Positions 35,671-44,032 of a DNA stretch of 64,000 bases are shown piece after piece (position 1 is the stretch's first letter; each line of letters begins with the position of its first letter). The notes beneath the pieces were generated by a model. The model saw only the letters and a program-made list of their open reading frames with translations. It did not search any database and was not told the DNA's origin. Position numbers and translations under genes: made by a program. This DNA comes from Clostridium hydrogeniformans DSM 21757 (GTDB lineage Bacteria > Bacillota > Clostridia > Clostridiales > Clostridiaceae), in the NCBI RefSeq assembly GCF_000686705.1, contig NZ_JMLJ01000008.1, positions 62,001 through 126,000 on the forward strand, read 5' to 3'.

Positions 35671-36189
35671 TTAAAGAAATTTTAATTTTTCGTTTATAAA
35701 TTGTATAATTAAAGTAAGTATATAATCCATTAGTAAAAATACACCTTGAATAAAAATTATAATTAAGGGTATGGGTAGCTTATTTAGTAAATCCATATTC
35801 ATTAAATTAATATCCATAAATAAGGATTTATAAATATAATAATTAAGAAATAATGAGAGATTTAAAAATAAAAGTTTTAGTAGAATTTCTAAGAATATAT
35901 TTCTAAGTCCTTCTACCTTATATTTTATAATAGGGTATAATCCAAATAAAGATACATAAGCCAGTGATATAGACTTTAAACCTATTATAAGGGATAGCAC
36001 TCCTGTAGATATATAAGATAATAGTCCTCCAGTAAACCCTATGGTCTTTATAGTTAAAATAATTAGGGCAGAGGTTAAAATAAGAAAACCTAATTTATTA
36101 GTAGGCAGTATAAATGATAGATAGAGAAAAATAACTGATAATCCAGTAAAAAGTCCTCCCTTTGATATAAGATTAGATTTATTTTTCAC
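35671..36189 (-). CDS. Polytopic membrane protein of unknown function
   Basis: 172 residues with about five or six hydrophobic segments (for example GLFTGLSVIFLYLSFILP and GGLLSYISTGVLSLIIGL), a small basic N terminus (MKNKSNLISKGG) and a basic C terminus. The compact size and early helix pattern resemble ECF S components or YybS-type (DUF2232) membrane proteins, but I cannot assign a family. The GTG start has GGAGGTAG 5 bases upstream. It lies downstream of the DnaJ gene, separated by two perfect hairpins. Confidence 0.7.
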   Translation of the reverse strand: MKNKSNLISKGGLFTGLSVIFLYLSFILPTNKLGFLILTSALIILTIKTIGFTGGLLSYISTGVLSLIIGLKSISLAYVSLFGLYPIIKYKVEGLRNIFLEILLKLLFLNLSLFLNYYIYKSLFMDINLMNMDLLNKLPIPLIIIFIQGVFLLMDYILTLIIQFINEKLKFL

Positions 36190-36216
36190 ATCTCTACCTC
36201 CAAGTTTATCTTTAAA

Positions 36217-36269
36217 TTTACAATTCTAATATTCTAGATAAATTAAAACTAGAATATTAGAATTGTAAA
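36217..36269 (-). other. Perfect 21-bp hairpin
   Basis: 36217-36237 and 36249-36269 are perfect inverted repeats with an 11-nt loop, between the DnaJ-domain gene and the membrane-protein gene. There is no T-tract. It may be a terminator-like or RNA-processing element. Confidence 0.6.
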
Positions 36270-36322
36270 GTCATAAACTATTTCATTCACTACTATTATA
36301 TAGATAAAACTAATTGGAAAAC

Positions 36323-36358
36323 TCTTTAATAATATATTTAAAACTATATTATTAAAGA
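36323..36358 (-). other. Perfect 14-bp hairpin
   Basis: TCTTTAATAATATA (36323-36336) pairs with TATATTATTAAAGA (36345-36358). On the minus strand it follows the DnaJ-domain gene and may act as its terminator. Confidence 0.55.
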
Positions 36359-36406
36359 ATTTATATATTAAAGAATTTGTATAAATTAAGATTAAGATTA
36401 TGTATA

Positions 36407-37003
36407 TTATAGACAGGAAATACAGTCTCCACCTAAGCACTCACAAAATGTATCAAGACACCAAAGTTTCAAACAGGTATCACAAATATCATTGCTATTA
36501 GATCTTCTGCCATAATAATTTTCTCTATAGCCTTTATTTCTGTTATTAAGGGCATTAAGAGCTTGAGTATATTCAAGATTGGAAGGATCCATTCTAGAGG
36601 CAGTTTTTATGTTTTCATAGGCAGATTCGTGCCAACCACGTTTAAGATGAACAATACCAGTTAAGTAATACCACTCAGCATTTTTTTGTGATATAGAATT
36701 AAGTTTATTTTCTGCGCTAAAGTAGTCTCCTCTTTGGATATCCTGTCTTATATCCATATAAACATTATTGTTATTATAGTTAGAATTACTATTTCCTCCA
36801 TTAAAATTAGAGTTTGAGGAATTTTTCATAAGATAGTCATAGGCCTCATTTAATTCCCTCATTTTTTCCTCAGCTAATTCACGAAGAGGATTGTTTCCAT
36901 ATTGATCAGGATGATATTTTTTTGCTAGTTCCTTATAAGCTCTTTTTATTTCTTCTTGAGATGCATTAGAGTTTATTTCTAAGACCTCATATGGATTTTT
37001 CAT
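36407..37003 (-). CDS. DnaJ-domain protein with Cys-rich tail
   Basis: 198 residues. A J domain (about 1-65: [27 protein letters not shown] with the HPD loop) is followed by an Asn/Ser-rich linker, a TPR-like helical pair ([20 protein letters not shown]) and a C-terminal tail with seven cysteines ([16 protein letters not shown]), suited to binding zinc or an Fe-S cluster. Not a DnaJ with Gly/Phe and zinc finger; more likely a specialised Hsp70 co-chaperone. It overlaps the end of the DUF5685 gene, so the pair is coupled. ATG at 37003 chosen because AAGGAG lies 9 bases upstream. Confidence 0.88.
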   Translation of the reverse strand: MKNPYEVLEINSNASQEEIKRAYKELAKKYHPDQYGNNPLRELAEEKMRELNEAYDYLMKNSSNSNFNGGNSNSNYNNNNVYMDIRQDIQRGDYFSAENKLNSISQKNAEWYYLTGIVHLKRGWHESAYENIKTASRMDPSNLEYTQALNALNNRNKGYRENYYGRRSNSNDICDTCLKLWCLDTFCECLGGDCISCL

Positions 37004-37862
37004 TACAGTCAACTCCTTTTAATATCTCTTGGGTTTTATCCATTAGACCAAATTCTAGTATATTATATATAAGATCTTTATTTTTATATAAAGGTATCAT
37101 ATTAATATAATCTAAACAAGTAGATGCACAAGATAAAAGAAGAAACTCTACCTTATTTAAAATACTTTTTCTAAAATCATCATAAGGTATATTGTTGGCA
37201 TTATATAGGACGTTTAAGCCATTAAATTTTTGGTTTTTCATATCTTTTTCTAAGTCATCTAAGGCATCTATTATGTATATCCATTTTCCTAGATTATAGC
37301 CTAGGTTATACATTAAGTTTTTAGTTTTTTCATCTTTAACAGAGTAACTTAATATTTTACCTGTTATTATATTAAAGTTATGAGAAAGTTCATCTATATT
37401 TTTAGGAGATGAATTCTCTATTTTATTTAGTTCCTTAAGATGATAGAAGATATCTAAGTATAAGTCCTTATATTCATTATAATAGGACTTTAAATAAGAT
37501 TTAAATAAAATAGATCCTATGTGACCTTTAATAGAGTTATCATCTTCTTTATCATCTATATATTTATAATATGCTAGAGCAATATTCATATGAGCAGAAT
37601 AATCTAAATTAGAAGAGTTTATTATTTTAACCCTATTTTTAAAGGGATGAATAGCACACTTAAAGGGTGTAAAATCTTCCTTGTTTTCCTCTAGTCCCTC
37701 TAATAATATAGAGAGAAAAGTCATATCATAATTTAAAGACATTCTAGGAAGGTTTCCATAAAGCTTCTTAATGCTGTGACATAGTCCACAATAATAGGAC
37801 TTAAAAAGTTCATAATCCTTTATTTTTAATTCTGGTTTGAAAGGTTTAACATAACCGAACAT
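36987..37862 (-). CDS. DUF5685 family protein
   Basis: 291 residues starting [20 protein letters not shown], then [14 protein letters not shown], the hallmark of this uncharacterised family. Mostly helical, with no signal peptide. Cysteines at CGLCH, KCAIH, SCAST and a late C could bind metal. A helical [20 protein letters not shown] stretch contains an Asp-rich DALDDLEKD motif reminiscent of all-helical isoprenoid synthases; this is a resemblance only. It overlaps the J-domain gene that follows, an arrangement I associate with this family. Substrate and role are unknown. Confidence 0.85.
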   Translation of the reverse strand: MFGYVKPFKPELKIKDYELFKSYYCGLCHSIKKLYGNLPRMSLNYDMTFLSILLEGLEENKEDFTPFKCAIHPFKNRVKIINSSNLDYSAHMNIALAYYKYIDDKEDDNSIKGHIGSILFKSYLKSYYNEYKDLYLDIFYHLKELNKIENSSPKNIDELSHNFNIITGKILSYSVKDEKTKNLMYNLGYNLGKWIYIIDALDDLEKDMKNQKFNGLNVLYNANNIPYDDFRKSILNKVEFLLLSCASTCLDYINMIPLYKNKDLIYNILEFGLMDKTQEILKGVDCNEKSI

Positions 37863-38319
37863 TTAGTTCTCCTTTTGTTTAAAGTTAATCCTACTTAAAT
37901 TATATTTAGTACTTTATAGTAAATAGGATTTATATTATAAATCTATAGAATAATTACCATAATATTTCGTATAACAAAAGGTTTCTAGAAACATATAAAG
38001 TTCTATTATATGTTTATTTTATGAAACCTTTGAACTAAACTTATAAGATTTAATACCATATTTATAAGTTTTAAAATTATAATCTAATACCATTTATAAC
38101 ATTAAGATCTTTATAGTAAATTATAGTAATCAGTCTATAGAAAATTATATCATAATATAATATTGTTTAAATAAAATATTTATATATTTAAATGTAAATT
38201 TTGTATTTATATATAAGTATATAAGGAATGTAAGAATATTTTGGTATTTACTAATTTTCAGAAATATGTTAAGCTGTAATTAAAGATTGTTAATATGTTA
38301 ACAAAGAGGAGGGGTATAT
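37863..38319. other. 457-bp AT-rich gap with a composite hairpin
   Basis: AAAGGTTTC (37977-37985) and GAAACCTTT (38023-38031) enclose a second stem ACATATAA/TTATATGT (37991-38013). Near the 3' end AATATGTTAA occurs twice (38263 and 38292), and TTGTTAA/TTAACAA (38287-38304) is a dyad just before the ribosome site of the next gene. No gene is seen. Confidence 0.5.
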
Positions 38320-38652
38320 ATGAGCAAATATAGAGTTGGAGATGAATTAATAATTATAGAAAATATAGATGATGAGAAGAATAGACTAAAAGATATGAGT
38401 GAATTAAAGGTTAATGGAGATTATGCACAGATATCTTGGGGAATTAAAATAATGAATGTAGAGTATGAAAAACCAAATGTTACATTAACCTATAGAAATG
38501 CTTTTGGTGAATTAAATAAGGTGTATGCAGTATGTAAGGACATAGAAAACTTTGATGAGGAAAAGGTTCTTGAAAAAGCATTGTTAAAGGCTTTCCAAAA
38601 TGAGATTATGGATATAACTGTCTATAGAAATCATAATAAAAAGAAAAGATAA
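38320..38652 (+). CDS. Small soluble protein of unknown function
   Basis: 110 residues beginning MSKYRVGDELIIIENIDDEK; ends basic (NHNKKKR). Beta-rich in the first two thirds (YAQISWGIKIMNVEYEKPNVT) and helical in the last third. I do not recognise it. AGAGGAGGGG ribosome site. The dyad and direct repeats directly upstream suggest local regulation. Confidence 0.65.
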   Translation: MSKYRVGDELIIIENIDDEKNRLKDMSELKVNGDYAQISWGIKIMNVEYEKPNVTLTYRNAFGELNKVYAVCKDIENFDEEKVLEKALLKAFQNEIMDITVYRNHNKKKR

Positions 38653-38703
38653 AATATATTTAATAGTTTAAAGTGAAAAGTAAGAGCTTTTATTTATAAT
38701 CTA

Positions 38704-38755
38704 AGGGAGGCATACTTTATAATACATGAAAATGTATTATAAAGTATGCCTCCCT
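38704..38755. terminator. Perfect 24-bp hairpin with GAAA loop
   Basis: 38704-38727 and 38732-38755 are perfect inverted repeats closed by a GAAA tetraloop, between the convergent small-protein gene and queT. Likely bidirectional terminator despite weak T-tracts. Confidence 0.7.
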
Positions 38756-38760
38756 AAAAC

Positions 38761-39240
38761 TTATATATCTAGTATATCCATAAGTTTTTTATTTTTTATA
38801 AGAGATTTAAATATAAAATATCCAACTATAGAAACTACTACAAATTCTCCAAAACCTACAGAAAATGCAGAAGGTATAAATGGAAGATTTAAAACAAAGT
38901 ATAATTCTCCACCTATTATTAATGCATTTACAATAACAGGCCATAGAGTAGATACGAATAGATTTTTAGTAAAGCTCATAAGGGTTACAGCAATAGCCGT
39001 AGCAAGAGTTCCTAATATAAGGTCTAATGGACCTAGGGCGCTGCCAAGATTTCCTATAAAGCATCCTAAAATAAGACCTGGTATGTATTTTTTATTTACA
39101 AAAGCTAATAATGTTAAAATCTCAGAAATTCTAAACTGAACAGCACCATAGCTAAATGGAACAAATATAGTAAGAACAGCATAAAGAGCTGCTATTAAAC
39201 TATTTAAAACTAATATTTTCAAAAACTTTGAGTTTTGCAT
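38761..39240 (-). CDS. queT: QueT family queuosine-precursor transporter
   Basis: ECF S component for a queuosine precursor such as preQ0, preQ1 or queuine. 159 residues, about five membrane helices, with the QueT-type segments FSYGAVQFRISEILTLLAF, GLILGCFIGNLGSALGPLDL and GELYFV. Fits tRNA queuosine modification by salvage. Its promoter (TTGCTT 39311-39316, 16 bp, TATAAT 39289-39294 on the minus strand) leaves a short leader in which I see no preQ1 riboswitch. AAGGAGG start. Confidence 0.9.
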   Translation of the reverse strand: MQNSKFLKILVLNSLIAALYAVLTIFVPFSYGAVQFRISEILTLLAFVNKKYIPGLILGCFIGNLGSALGPLDLILGTLATAIAVTLMSFTKNLFVSTLWPVIVNALIIGGELYFVLNLPFIPSAFSVGFGEFVVVSIVGYFIFKSLIKNKKLMDILDI

Positions 39241-39288
39241 ATTTACCTCCTTGTAATTATAATTAATCTTTAGTTCTTACAAAAATGT

Positions 39289-39316
39289 ATTATAGCATAA
39301 TTATAAGTATAAGCAA
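39289..39316 (-). promoter_or_regulatory. Promoter of queT
   Basis: On the minus strand TTGCTT (39311-39316) and TATAAT (39289-39294) with 16-bp spacing. Confidence 0.65.
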
Positions 39317-39409
39317 GGAGGAATAATAAATAAATATAATAAAAAGTTATTAGAAAAGACTGAAAATATTTACAAAAATCCCTTTAAAAATATAAGAAAC
39401 TTTACTATA

Positions 39410-39643
39410 ATGAGTTTATGGTTTATTACTTTAAGGAGTAAGGGGGTTATAAAAATTAATCAGTGTCCATTTTTATCAACTTCAAAAGAAAGTATAACTT
39501 GCTTTAATAGTTGTCCCTTCCGTAAGGATGATGATGAGTGTCCATTTAAAGTTTTTGCAAATGGAGAATCCTTTAAATTTAAAGATAATTTAGAATTAGA
39601 TATAGATAATATTTATGAGAATTATCAGGGAATAACGTGGTAA
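39410..39643 (+). CDS. Small Cys-rich protein, start uncertain
   Basis: Up to 77 residues. The core is QCPFLSTSKESITCFNSCPF followed by DDDECPFKVF: four cysteines in CPF-type contexts that probably bind zinc or iron-sulfur. The upstream ATG (39410) has no ribosome site. A strong AAGGAG...GGGGG (39433-39446) is instead followed in frame only by ATA (39449) or ATT (39455), so a non-canonical start giving about 62 residues is plausible. Function is unknown. A palindromic terminator follows. Confidence 0.6.
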   Translation: MSLWFITLRSKGVIKINQCPFLSTSKESITCFNSCPFRKDDDECPFKVFANGESFKFKDNLELDIDNIYENYQGITW

Positions 39644-39676
39644 ACTAAAGAATAATAAAGAAAATAACAAAAGTAA

Positions 39677-39710
39677 AAGGCTTGTAGAAAAATTTTCTAC
39701 AAGCCTTAAT
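39677..39710. terminator. Bidirectional terminator before pncB end
   Basis: AAGGCTTGTAGAAAA and TTTTCTACAAGCCTT form a near-perfect palindrome between convergent genes. Confidence 0.88.
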
Positions 39711-39713
39711 AGA

Positions 39714-41189
39714 TTAATTTTCTTTATAATTATCTGAAAACTTATGAAGAAGATTTTGTTTTAAATTCCAAAGATCATTAGATAAATCAACATAATAGGT
39801 ATGTGGATTTTCAAACCTTAAAACTTCCTGCCAAAGTTTTTCACTTTCATTCTTTGCAAATTCTTGAATCTCCATAACTGAAGGACTAGAATAAACAGCC
39901 TTACCTTTTTTAAAGATTGGTACAAGAAGTTCTTTTACATAATAGTTAGTTAACTTCTTCCTTTTCCATGTAAAGATAGGATTAAATATTTCAAGTGGTT
40001 TACTCTCATCTATGGTTTCATAGTTTAGTGCTAAAAGATCTGCAATAGCTGTATGGGTATCTTTATCAAAAATTCTAAAAATCTTTTTAAAACCTGGGTT
40101 TGTAATTTTTTCCTCATTTTCACTTATTTTTATTTTAGGTAATATAAGTTCATCCTCTTCAATGGCACTAAGCTTATATACTCCACCGAAGACAGGTTCT
40201 GATTTTGCAGTAATTAGTCTTTCTCCAACACCAAAAGCATCTATTTTAGCTCCTTGAGATAATACACCAGAAATAATATGTTCGTCTAATGAGTTAGAAA
40301 CTATTATTTTACAATCCTTATAACCTGCATTATCTAGTAATGCACGACATTTCTTAGTTAGATAAGTTATATCTCCACTATCTATTCTTATAGCCTTAGG
40401 ACTAAAGCCTCTAGGTTTTAATATTTCATCAAAAATTTTTATTGCATTAGGTATACCAGATTTTATTACATTATAGGTATCAACTAGAAGGGTACAGTTA
40501 TCTGGATAAGTTTCTGCCCAAGCCTTAAAAGCATCATATTCTGTAGGGAATAATTGAACCCAGCTATGAGCCATGGTACCAGAAGTAGGAACACCAAAAA
40601 GTTCTTCAGCTATGGTACATGCACTTGAAGAGCATCCACCGATAACTGCAGCTCTTGCACCATATATAGCTCCATCATATCCTTGTGCACGTCTTGAACC
40701 AAATTCCATAACAGGTCTATTTTCTGCAGCCCTACAAATTCTATTGGCCTTAGTGGCTATAAGTGTCTGGTGATTTATAGTAAGGAGTATCATAGTTTCA
40801 ACAAATTGGGCTTGAATAATAGGTCCACGAACAACTACTAAGGGTTCATTTGGAAATACAGGATTTCCTTCAGGAACAGCCCAAACGTCACAACAAAACT
40901 CGAAGTTTTCTAAGTAATTAAGAAAGTCTTCAGAAAAAATATTTTTGCTCTTTAAGTAATCAATATCATCCTTAGTAAATTTTAAATTAGATAGGTATTC
41001 AATTAATTGCTGCACTCCTGCCATTATGCAGTATCCACCGCCATCAGGAACCCTTCTAAAGAACATGTCAAAATAAGCTATTTTATCTGCTACATTGCTG
41101 CTAAAATAACCGTTTCCCATAGTAAGTTCATAAAAGTCAACAAGCATTGTTAAATTTCTTTCATTTCTTACATTAAAGCTAGCATTCAT
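39714..41189 (-). CDS. pncB: Nicotinate phosphoribosyltransferase
   Basis: Converts nicotinate plus PRPP to nicotinate mononucleotide in NAD salvage. 491 residues, typical of the longer Firmicute type, with the N-terminal TMLVDFYELTMGNGYF, the EFGSRRAQGYDGAIYGARAA segment, the SGTMAHSWVQLF region holding the phosphorylated-His equivalent, LLVDTYNVIKSG, and RIDSGDI. A spaced inverted repeat covers its promoter. Salvage type NAD metabolism is consistent with an anaerobe; no de novo NAD genes are present in the window. Confidence 0.95.
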   Translation of the reverse strand: MNASFNVRNERNLTMLVDFYELTMGNGYFSSNVADKIAYFDMFFRRVPDGGGYCIMAGVQQLIEYLSNLKFTKDDIDYLKSKNIFSEDFLNYLENFEFCCDVWAVPEGNPVFPNEPLVVVRGPIIQAQFVETMILLTINHQTLIATKANRICRAAENRPVMEFGSRRAQGYDGAIYGARAAVIGGCSSSACTIAEELFGVPTSGTMAHSWVQLFPTEYDAFKAWAETYPDNCTLLVDTYNVIKSGIPNAIKIFDEILKPRGFSPKAIRIDSGDITYLTKKCRALLDNAGYKDCKIIVSNSLDEHIISGVLSQGAKIDAFGVGERLITAKSEPVFGGVYKLSAIEEDELILPKIKISENEEKITNPGFKKIFRIFDKDTHTAIADLLALNYETIDESKPLEIFNPIFTWKRKKLTNYYVKELLVPIFKKGKAVYSSPSVMEIQEFAKNESEKLWQEVLRFENPHTYYVDLSNDLWNLKQNLLHKFSDNYKEN

Positions 41190-41226
41190 ATCAAATCTCC
41201 TCTTTAAGGTTTAATTATATCATTAT

Positions 41227-41260
41227 ATATTGTAATACCTTAAAAGAATTATTACAATAT
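41227..41260 (-). promoter_or_regulatory. pncB promoter overlapped by inverted repeat
   Basis: On the minus strand TTGTAA (41252-41257) and TACAAT (41229-41234) are 17 bp apart. The same bases form a perfect 11-bp inverted repeat (ATATTGTAATA 41227-41237 and TATTACAATAT 41250-41260). A repressor site such as a NiaR-type operator is possible. The rest of 41190-41495 is AT-rich and unassigned. Confidence 0.5.
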
Positions 41261-41495
41261 ATTTAGTATTTTAGGGTGGGTTTTACAATTTTAATGTTTT
41301 ATATTTCTTTAGAAGTTACTATAAGAATTACAGATGAATTAACTTAATATATTTGAGGATAAAAGCATAAAACATATCTATAAATTAAGTTTTACTTTAT
41401 TCTTAAGTAGTCTATAATATATTACACATATAGTTGAATTTTAATTCAAGTAGTAGTCAATAATTACAGTATAAATTTAGAAAAGAGGTCAAGGT

Positions 41496-43499
41496 ATGAG
41501 GTTAGACAAATACCAAAGAGAGGCTGTAGAAAGTAATTTTAAAAATACTTTAGTAGTTGCAGCTCCAGGTAGTGGTAAAACCACAGTTATAATAAATAGG
41601 GTTGCATATTTAGTAAATAATTTAAAGGTTAATCCAAGAAATATATTGGTAATAACCTTTACTAAAGCAGCTGCTATTAACATGAAAGAAAGATATGAAA
41701 AAATAAAAGACATAGGATACTCGCCCTTTTTTGGAACTTTTCATGGGCTTTGCTATAAACTTTTATTAAGGCATTATAAAGAAATAAAAATTATAGAATC
41801 TAGAGAAACTTATAAATTAATATCTAGAAGCTTAATGGAATTTTCTGATTCAGCATGTGAGGATAAAATAAAAGAAGTTATAAATAATATATCTCTTCAT
41901 AAATGTAGTCTTAAAACCATAGAAGAATTTCAAGGTAGCATAGATAAGGAAGTCTTTATTAAGGCCTATGAGAACTATGAAAATTATAAGAGTTCTAAGG
42001 GACTTTTAGATTTTGACGACCTTCAAATACAGCTTAAAAAACTACTCAGTGAAAATCCAAGTATACTAAAAGGATATAGAAGTATATTTAAACATATCCT
42101 AGTTGATGAGTTTCAAGATTGTGATGGACTTCAAATAGATTTACTAAAAAGTATTGGAGAAGAAGGGGAAGTTTTTGCAGTAGGAGATGAAGATCAATGC
42201 ATATATTCTTTTAGGGGGTCTAAACCAGAATGTATGGTGAACTTTAATAAGTATTTTAAAAATGGAGAAAAAATTTATTTGAAAGTAAATTATAGAAGTA
42301 AGGAGAATATAGTTAAAACCTCTAAAAATTTGATAACTAATAATACTCTAAGAAATTTAAAAGATATAAATGCAAATAGAGAAGATGAAGGAAAGATTGT
42401 AAAATTTAATCCTTTTGATGAGAATCTCCAGTGCAATGATATAGGCGATAAAATAAAAGAATATAAAAGTCTTAATGAGGGGAACTATAGTGAACATGCC
42501 GTCCTTTATAGAACAAACTTAGAAAGTAGAAGTTTAATAGATGCCTTTATAAGAAAAAAGATACCTTTTCTTCTATTAGACAAGGAATATAATTTTTTTA
42601 ATCATTTTATATGTAAGGATATTATATCCTACTTAAAGTTATCTATAAATCCAAGTGATAGAGAAAGCTTTTTAAGGATAATAAATAAACCTTTTAGATA
42701 TATAAGTAAAAGCACATTAGAAAAGGTAAGAAACCATCCCTATGATGAAAATGTATTTGATATCCTAGAAAAATATCAAGATATGAAGGCTTTCCAGCTT
42801 AAAAATATGGATAGATTAAGAAAAGATATAAATTATTTAAATAAAATAAACTTAAAAGGTGCAGCAGATTTCATATTAAGTGATTTGGGATACATAGATT
42901 ATATAAAGGAATACTGTTTAAAATTTAAAAGTTCCATTGATGAATTAGAAGAAATTATAGAGGAGTTTAAAAGTTCCTTAGAGGAATTCAACTCTATATT
43001 AATGTTTTTAGTCCATGTAGAGAAGGTGGAAGAGGAAATGAAAAATAGCTCTAAAGTTAAGAATGATGAGGATAGGGTTATATTTTCTACAATTCATGGA
43101 GTTAAGGGCATGGAATTTAAAAATGTTCATATAATCAACTGTAGTGAAGAGTATATTCCACATAAAAGATGTAAGGATGAGCTAGAAACCATGGAAGAAG
43201 AAAGAAGGCTATTTTATGTAGGAATTACAAGAGCTATAGATAATCTCTATCTTTATTCACCAAGACGTATAAAGGGAGAATTTATAAAATCATCTCCTTT
43301 TATAGAAGAATGTAAAATAGAAAATAAGATAGATTATTGTGGATATGAGGAAGGTATTACTGTTACTCATAAAATTTATGGACAAGGAATTATTGAAGAG
43401 CTTAAAGACGATATTATAAAAATAAAGTTTAATGATATAGTTAGAAGTTTCAATTTTAATGTACTACTAAACAATAAGTTAATAGACATAGTAAAATAA
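41496..43499 (+). CDS. UvrD/PcrA-type superfamily I helicase
   Basis: 667 residues with all SF1A motifs: Walker A AAPGSGKTTV (about 30), DEFQDCDG (II), GDEDQCIYSFRGS (III), NYRSKEN (IV), STIHGVKGMEF (V), and EEERRLFYVGITRA (VI). A small C-terminal domain (THKIYGQGIIEELKDDIIKI) resembles the Tudor-like tail of PcrA, which binds RNA polymerase in B. subtilis. It is shorter than true PcrA (about 740) and is probably a paralogue. DNA repair or transcription-conflict role inferred. AGAGGT start. Confidence 0.93.
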   Translation: MRLDKYQREAVESNFKNTLVVAAPGSGKTTVIINRVAYLVNNLKVNPRNILVITFTKAAAINMKERYEKIKDIGYSPFFGTFHGLCYKLLLRHYKEIKIIESRETYKLISRSLMEFSDSACEDKIKEVINNISLHKCSLKTIEEFQGSIDKEVFIKAYENYENYKSSKGLLDFDDLQIQLKKLLSENPSILKGYRSIFKHILVDEFQDCDGLQIDLLKSIGEEGEVFAVGDEDQCIYSFRGSKPECMVNFNKYFKNGEKIYLKVNYRSKENIVKTSKNLITNNTLRNLKDINANREDEGKIVKFNPFDENLQCNDIGDKIKEYKSLNEGNYSEHAVLYRTNLESRSLIDAFIRKKIPFLLLDKEYNFFNHFICKDIISYLKLSINPSDRESFLRIINKPFRYISKSTLEKVRNHPYDENVFDILEKYQDMKAFQLKNMDRLRKDINYLNKINLKGAADFILSDLGYIDYIKEYCLKFKSSIDELEEIIEEFKSSLEEFNSILMFLVHVEKVEEEMKNSSKVKNDEDRVIFSTIHGVKGMEFKNVHIINCSEEYIPHKRCKDELETMEEERRLFYVGITRAIDNLYLYSPRRIKGEFIKSSPFIEECKIENKIDYCGYEEGITVTHKIYGQGIIEELKDDIIKIKFNDIVRSFNFNVLLNNKLIDIVK

Positions 43500-43628
43500 A
43501 AACTTTCAGTTATATATATTAAAGTAAAAAGAATATATTAATTGAAAGAAATGAAGAAATATGTTATATTATTTTTAAGAAATGTGTTATATATAATAAG
43601 GGATAACTATTGAAAGGAAGAGATATTT

Positions 43629-43934
43629 ATGGGAGCAGTAGCATTTAAAAAAATGTGGGAAGACGTAAATATATTAATAAATAAGGAAAATAATATAGAC
43701 TTAGACATAGTAGATATATTTAGTACTGGCTTTGTTATTAATTCCAATAATGAAAGGGTGTTTTTAACTAAGGATCACTTTGTTGATTTTTGGTGTAATA
43801 TGCTATACTATAACAAAGTATCTAAAGAGCAGATGGGGAGAGATAAAAATAGATATATGTGTTATATATATGATATAGTTAAACACCTACCTTATGTAAC
43901 AGAAGGTAAGGATGAACTTATATTAGTTGACTAA
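43629..43934 (+). CDS. Small soluble protein of unknown function
   Basis: 101 residues: MGAVAFKKMWEDVNILINKE, then a beta strand pair (DIVDIFSTGFVINSNNERVFLT) and a helical part with Tyr/Asp (NRYMCYIYDIVKHLPYVTEG). Compact, not recognised. Ribosome site GAAAGGAAG, and terminator right after, support it as a real single gene. Confidence 0.65.
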   Translation: MGAVAFKKMWEDVNILINKENNIDLDIVDIFSTGFVINSNNERVFLTKDHFVDFWCNMLYYNKVSKEQMGRDKNRYMCYIYDIVKHLPYVTEGKDELILVD

Positions 43935-43973
43935 AATATTGAATAATAAAAAATTGTATTATATAATTTTAAT

Positions 43974-44010
43974 AAAGGCTCATATTCAGGGTAGAATATG
44001 AGCCTTTAAA
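43974..44010 (+). terminator. Terminator before FtsA-like gene
   Basis: AAAGGCTCATATTC and GAATATGAGCCTTT pair across AGGGTA. Confidence 0.85.
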
Positions 44011-44032
44011 TTTACAATTAAGAGGGTTGATT

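Noticed and set aside
36249-36440. A 63-codon hydrophobic frame on the minus strand
   Set aside because: It begins inside the end of the J-domain gene, runs through two perfect hairpins and has no ribosome site; hydrophobicity is due to AT-richness.
38726-39139. A 137-codon plus-strand frame opposite queT
   Set aside because: It is antisense to queT, which has clear homology-type motifs and a ribosome site, and it starts inside the long hairpin.
39241-39300. preQ1 riboswitch before queT
   Set aside because: The short leader lacks the CTAC/CTAA-type core, and the promoter leaves little room for an aptamer.
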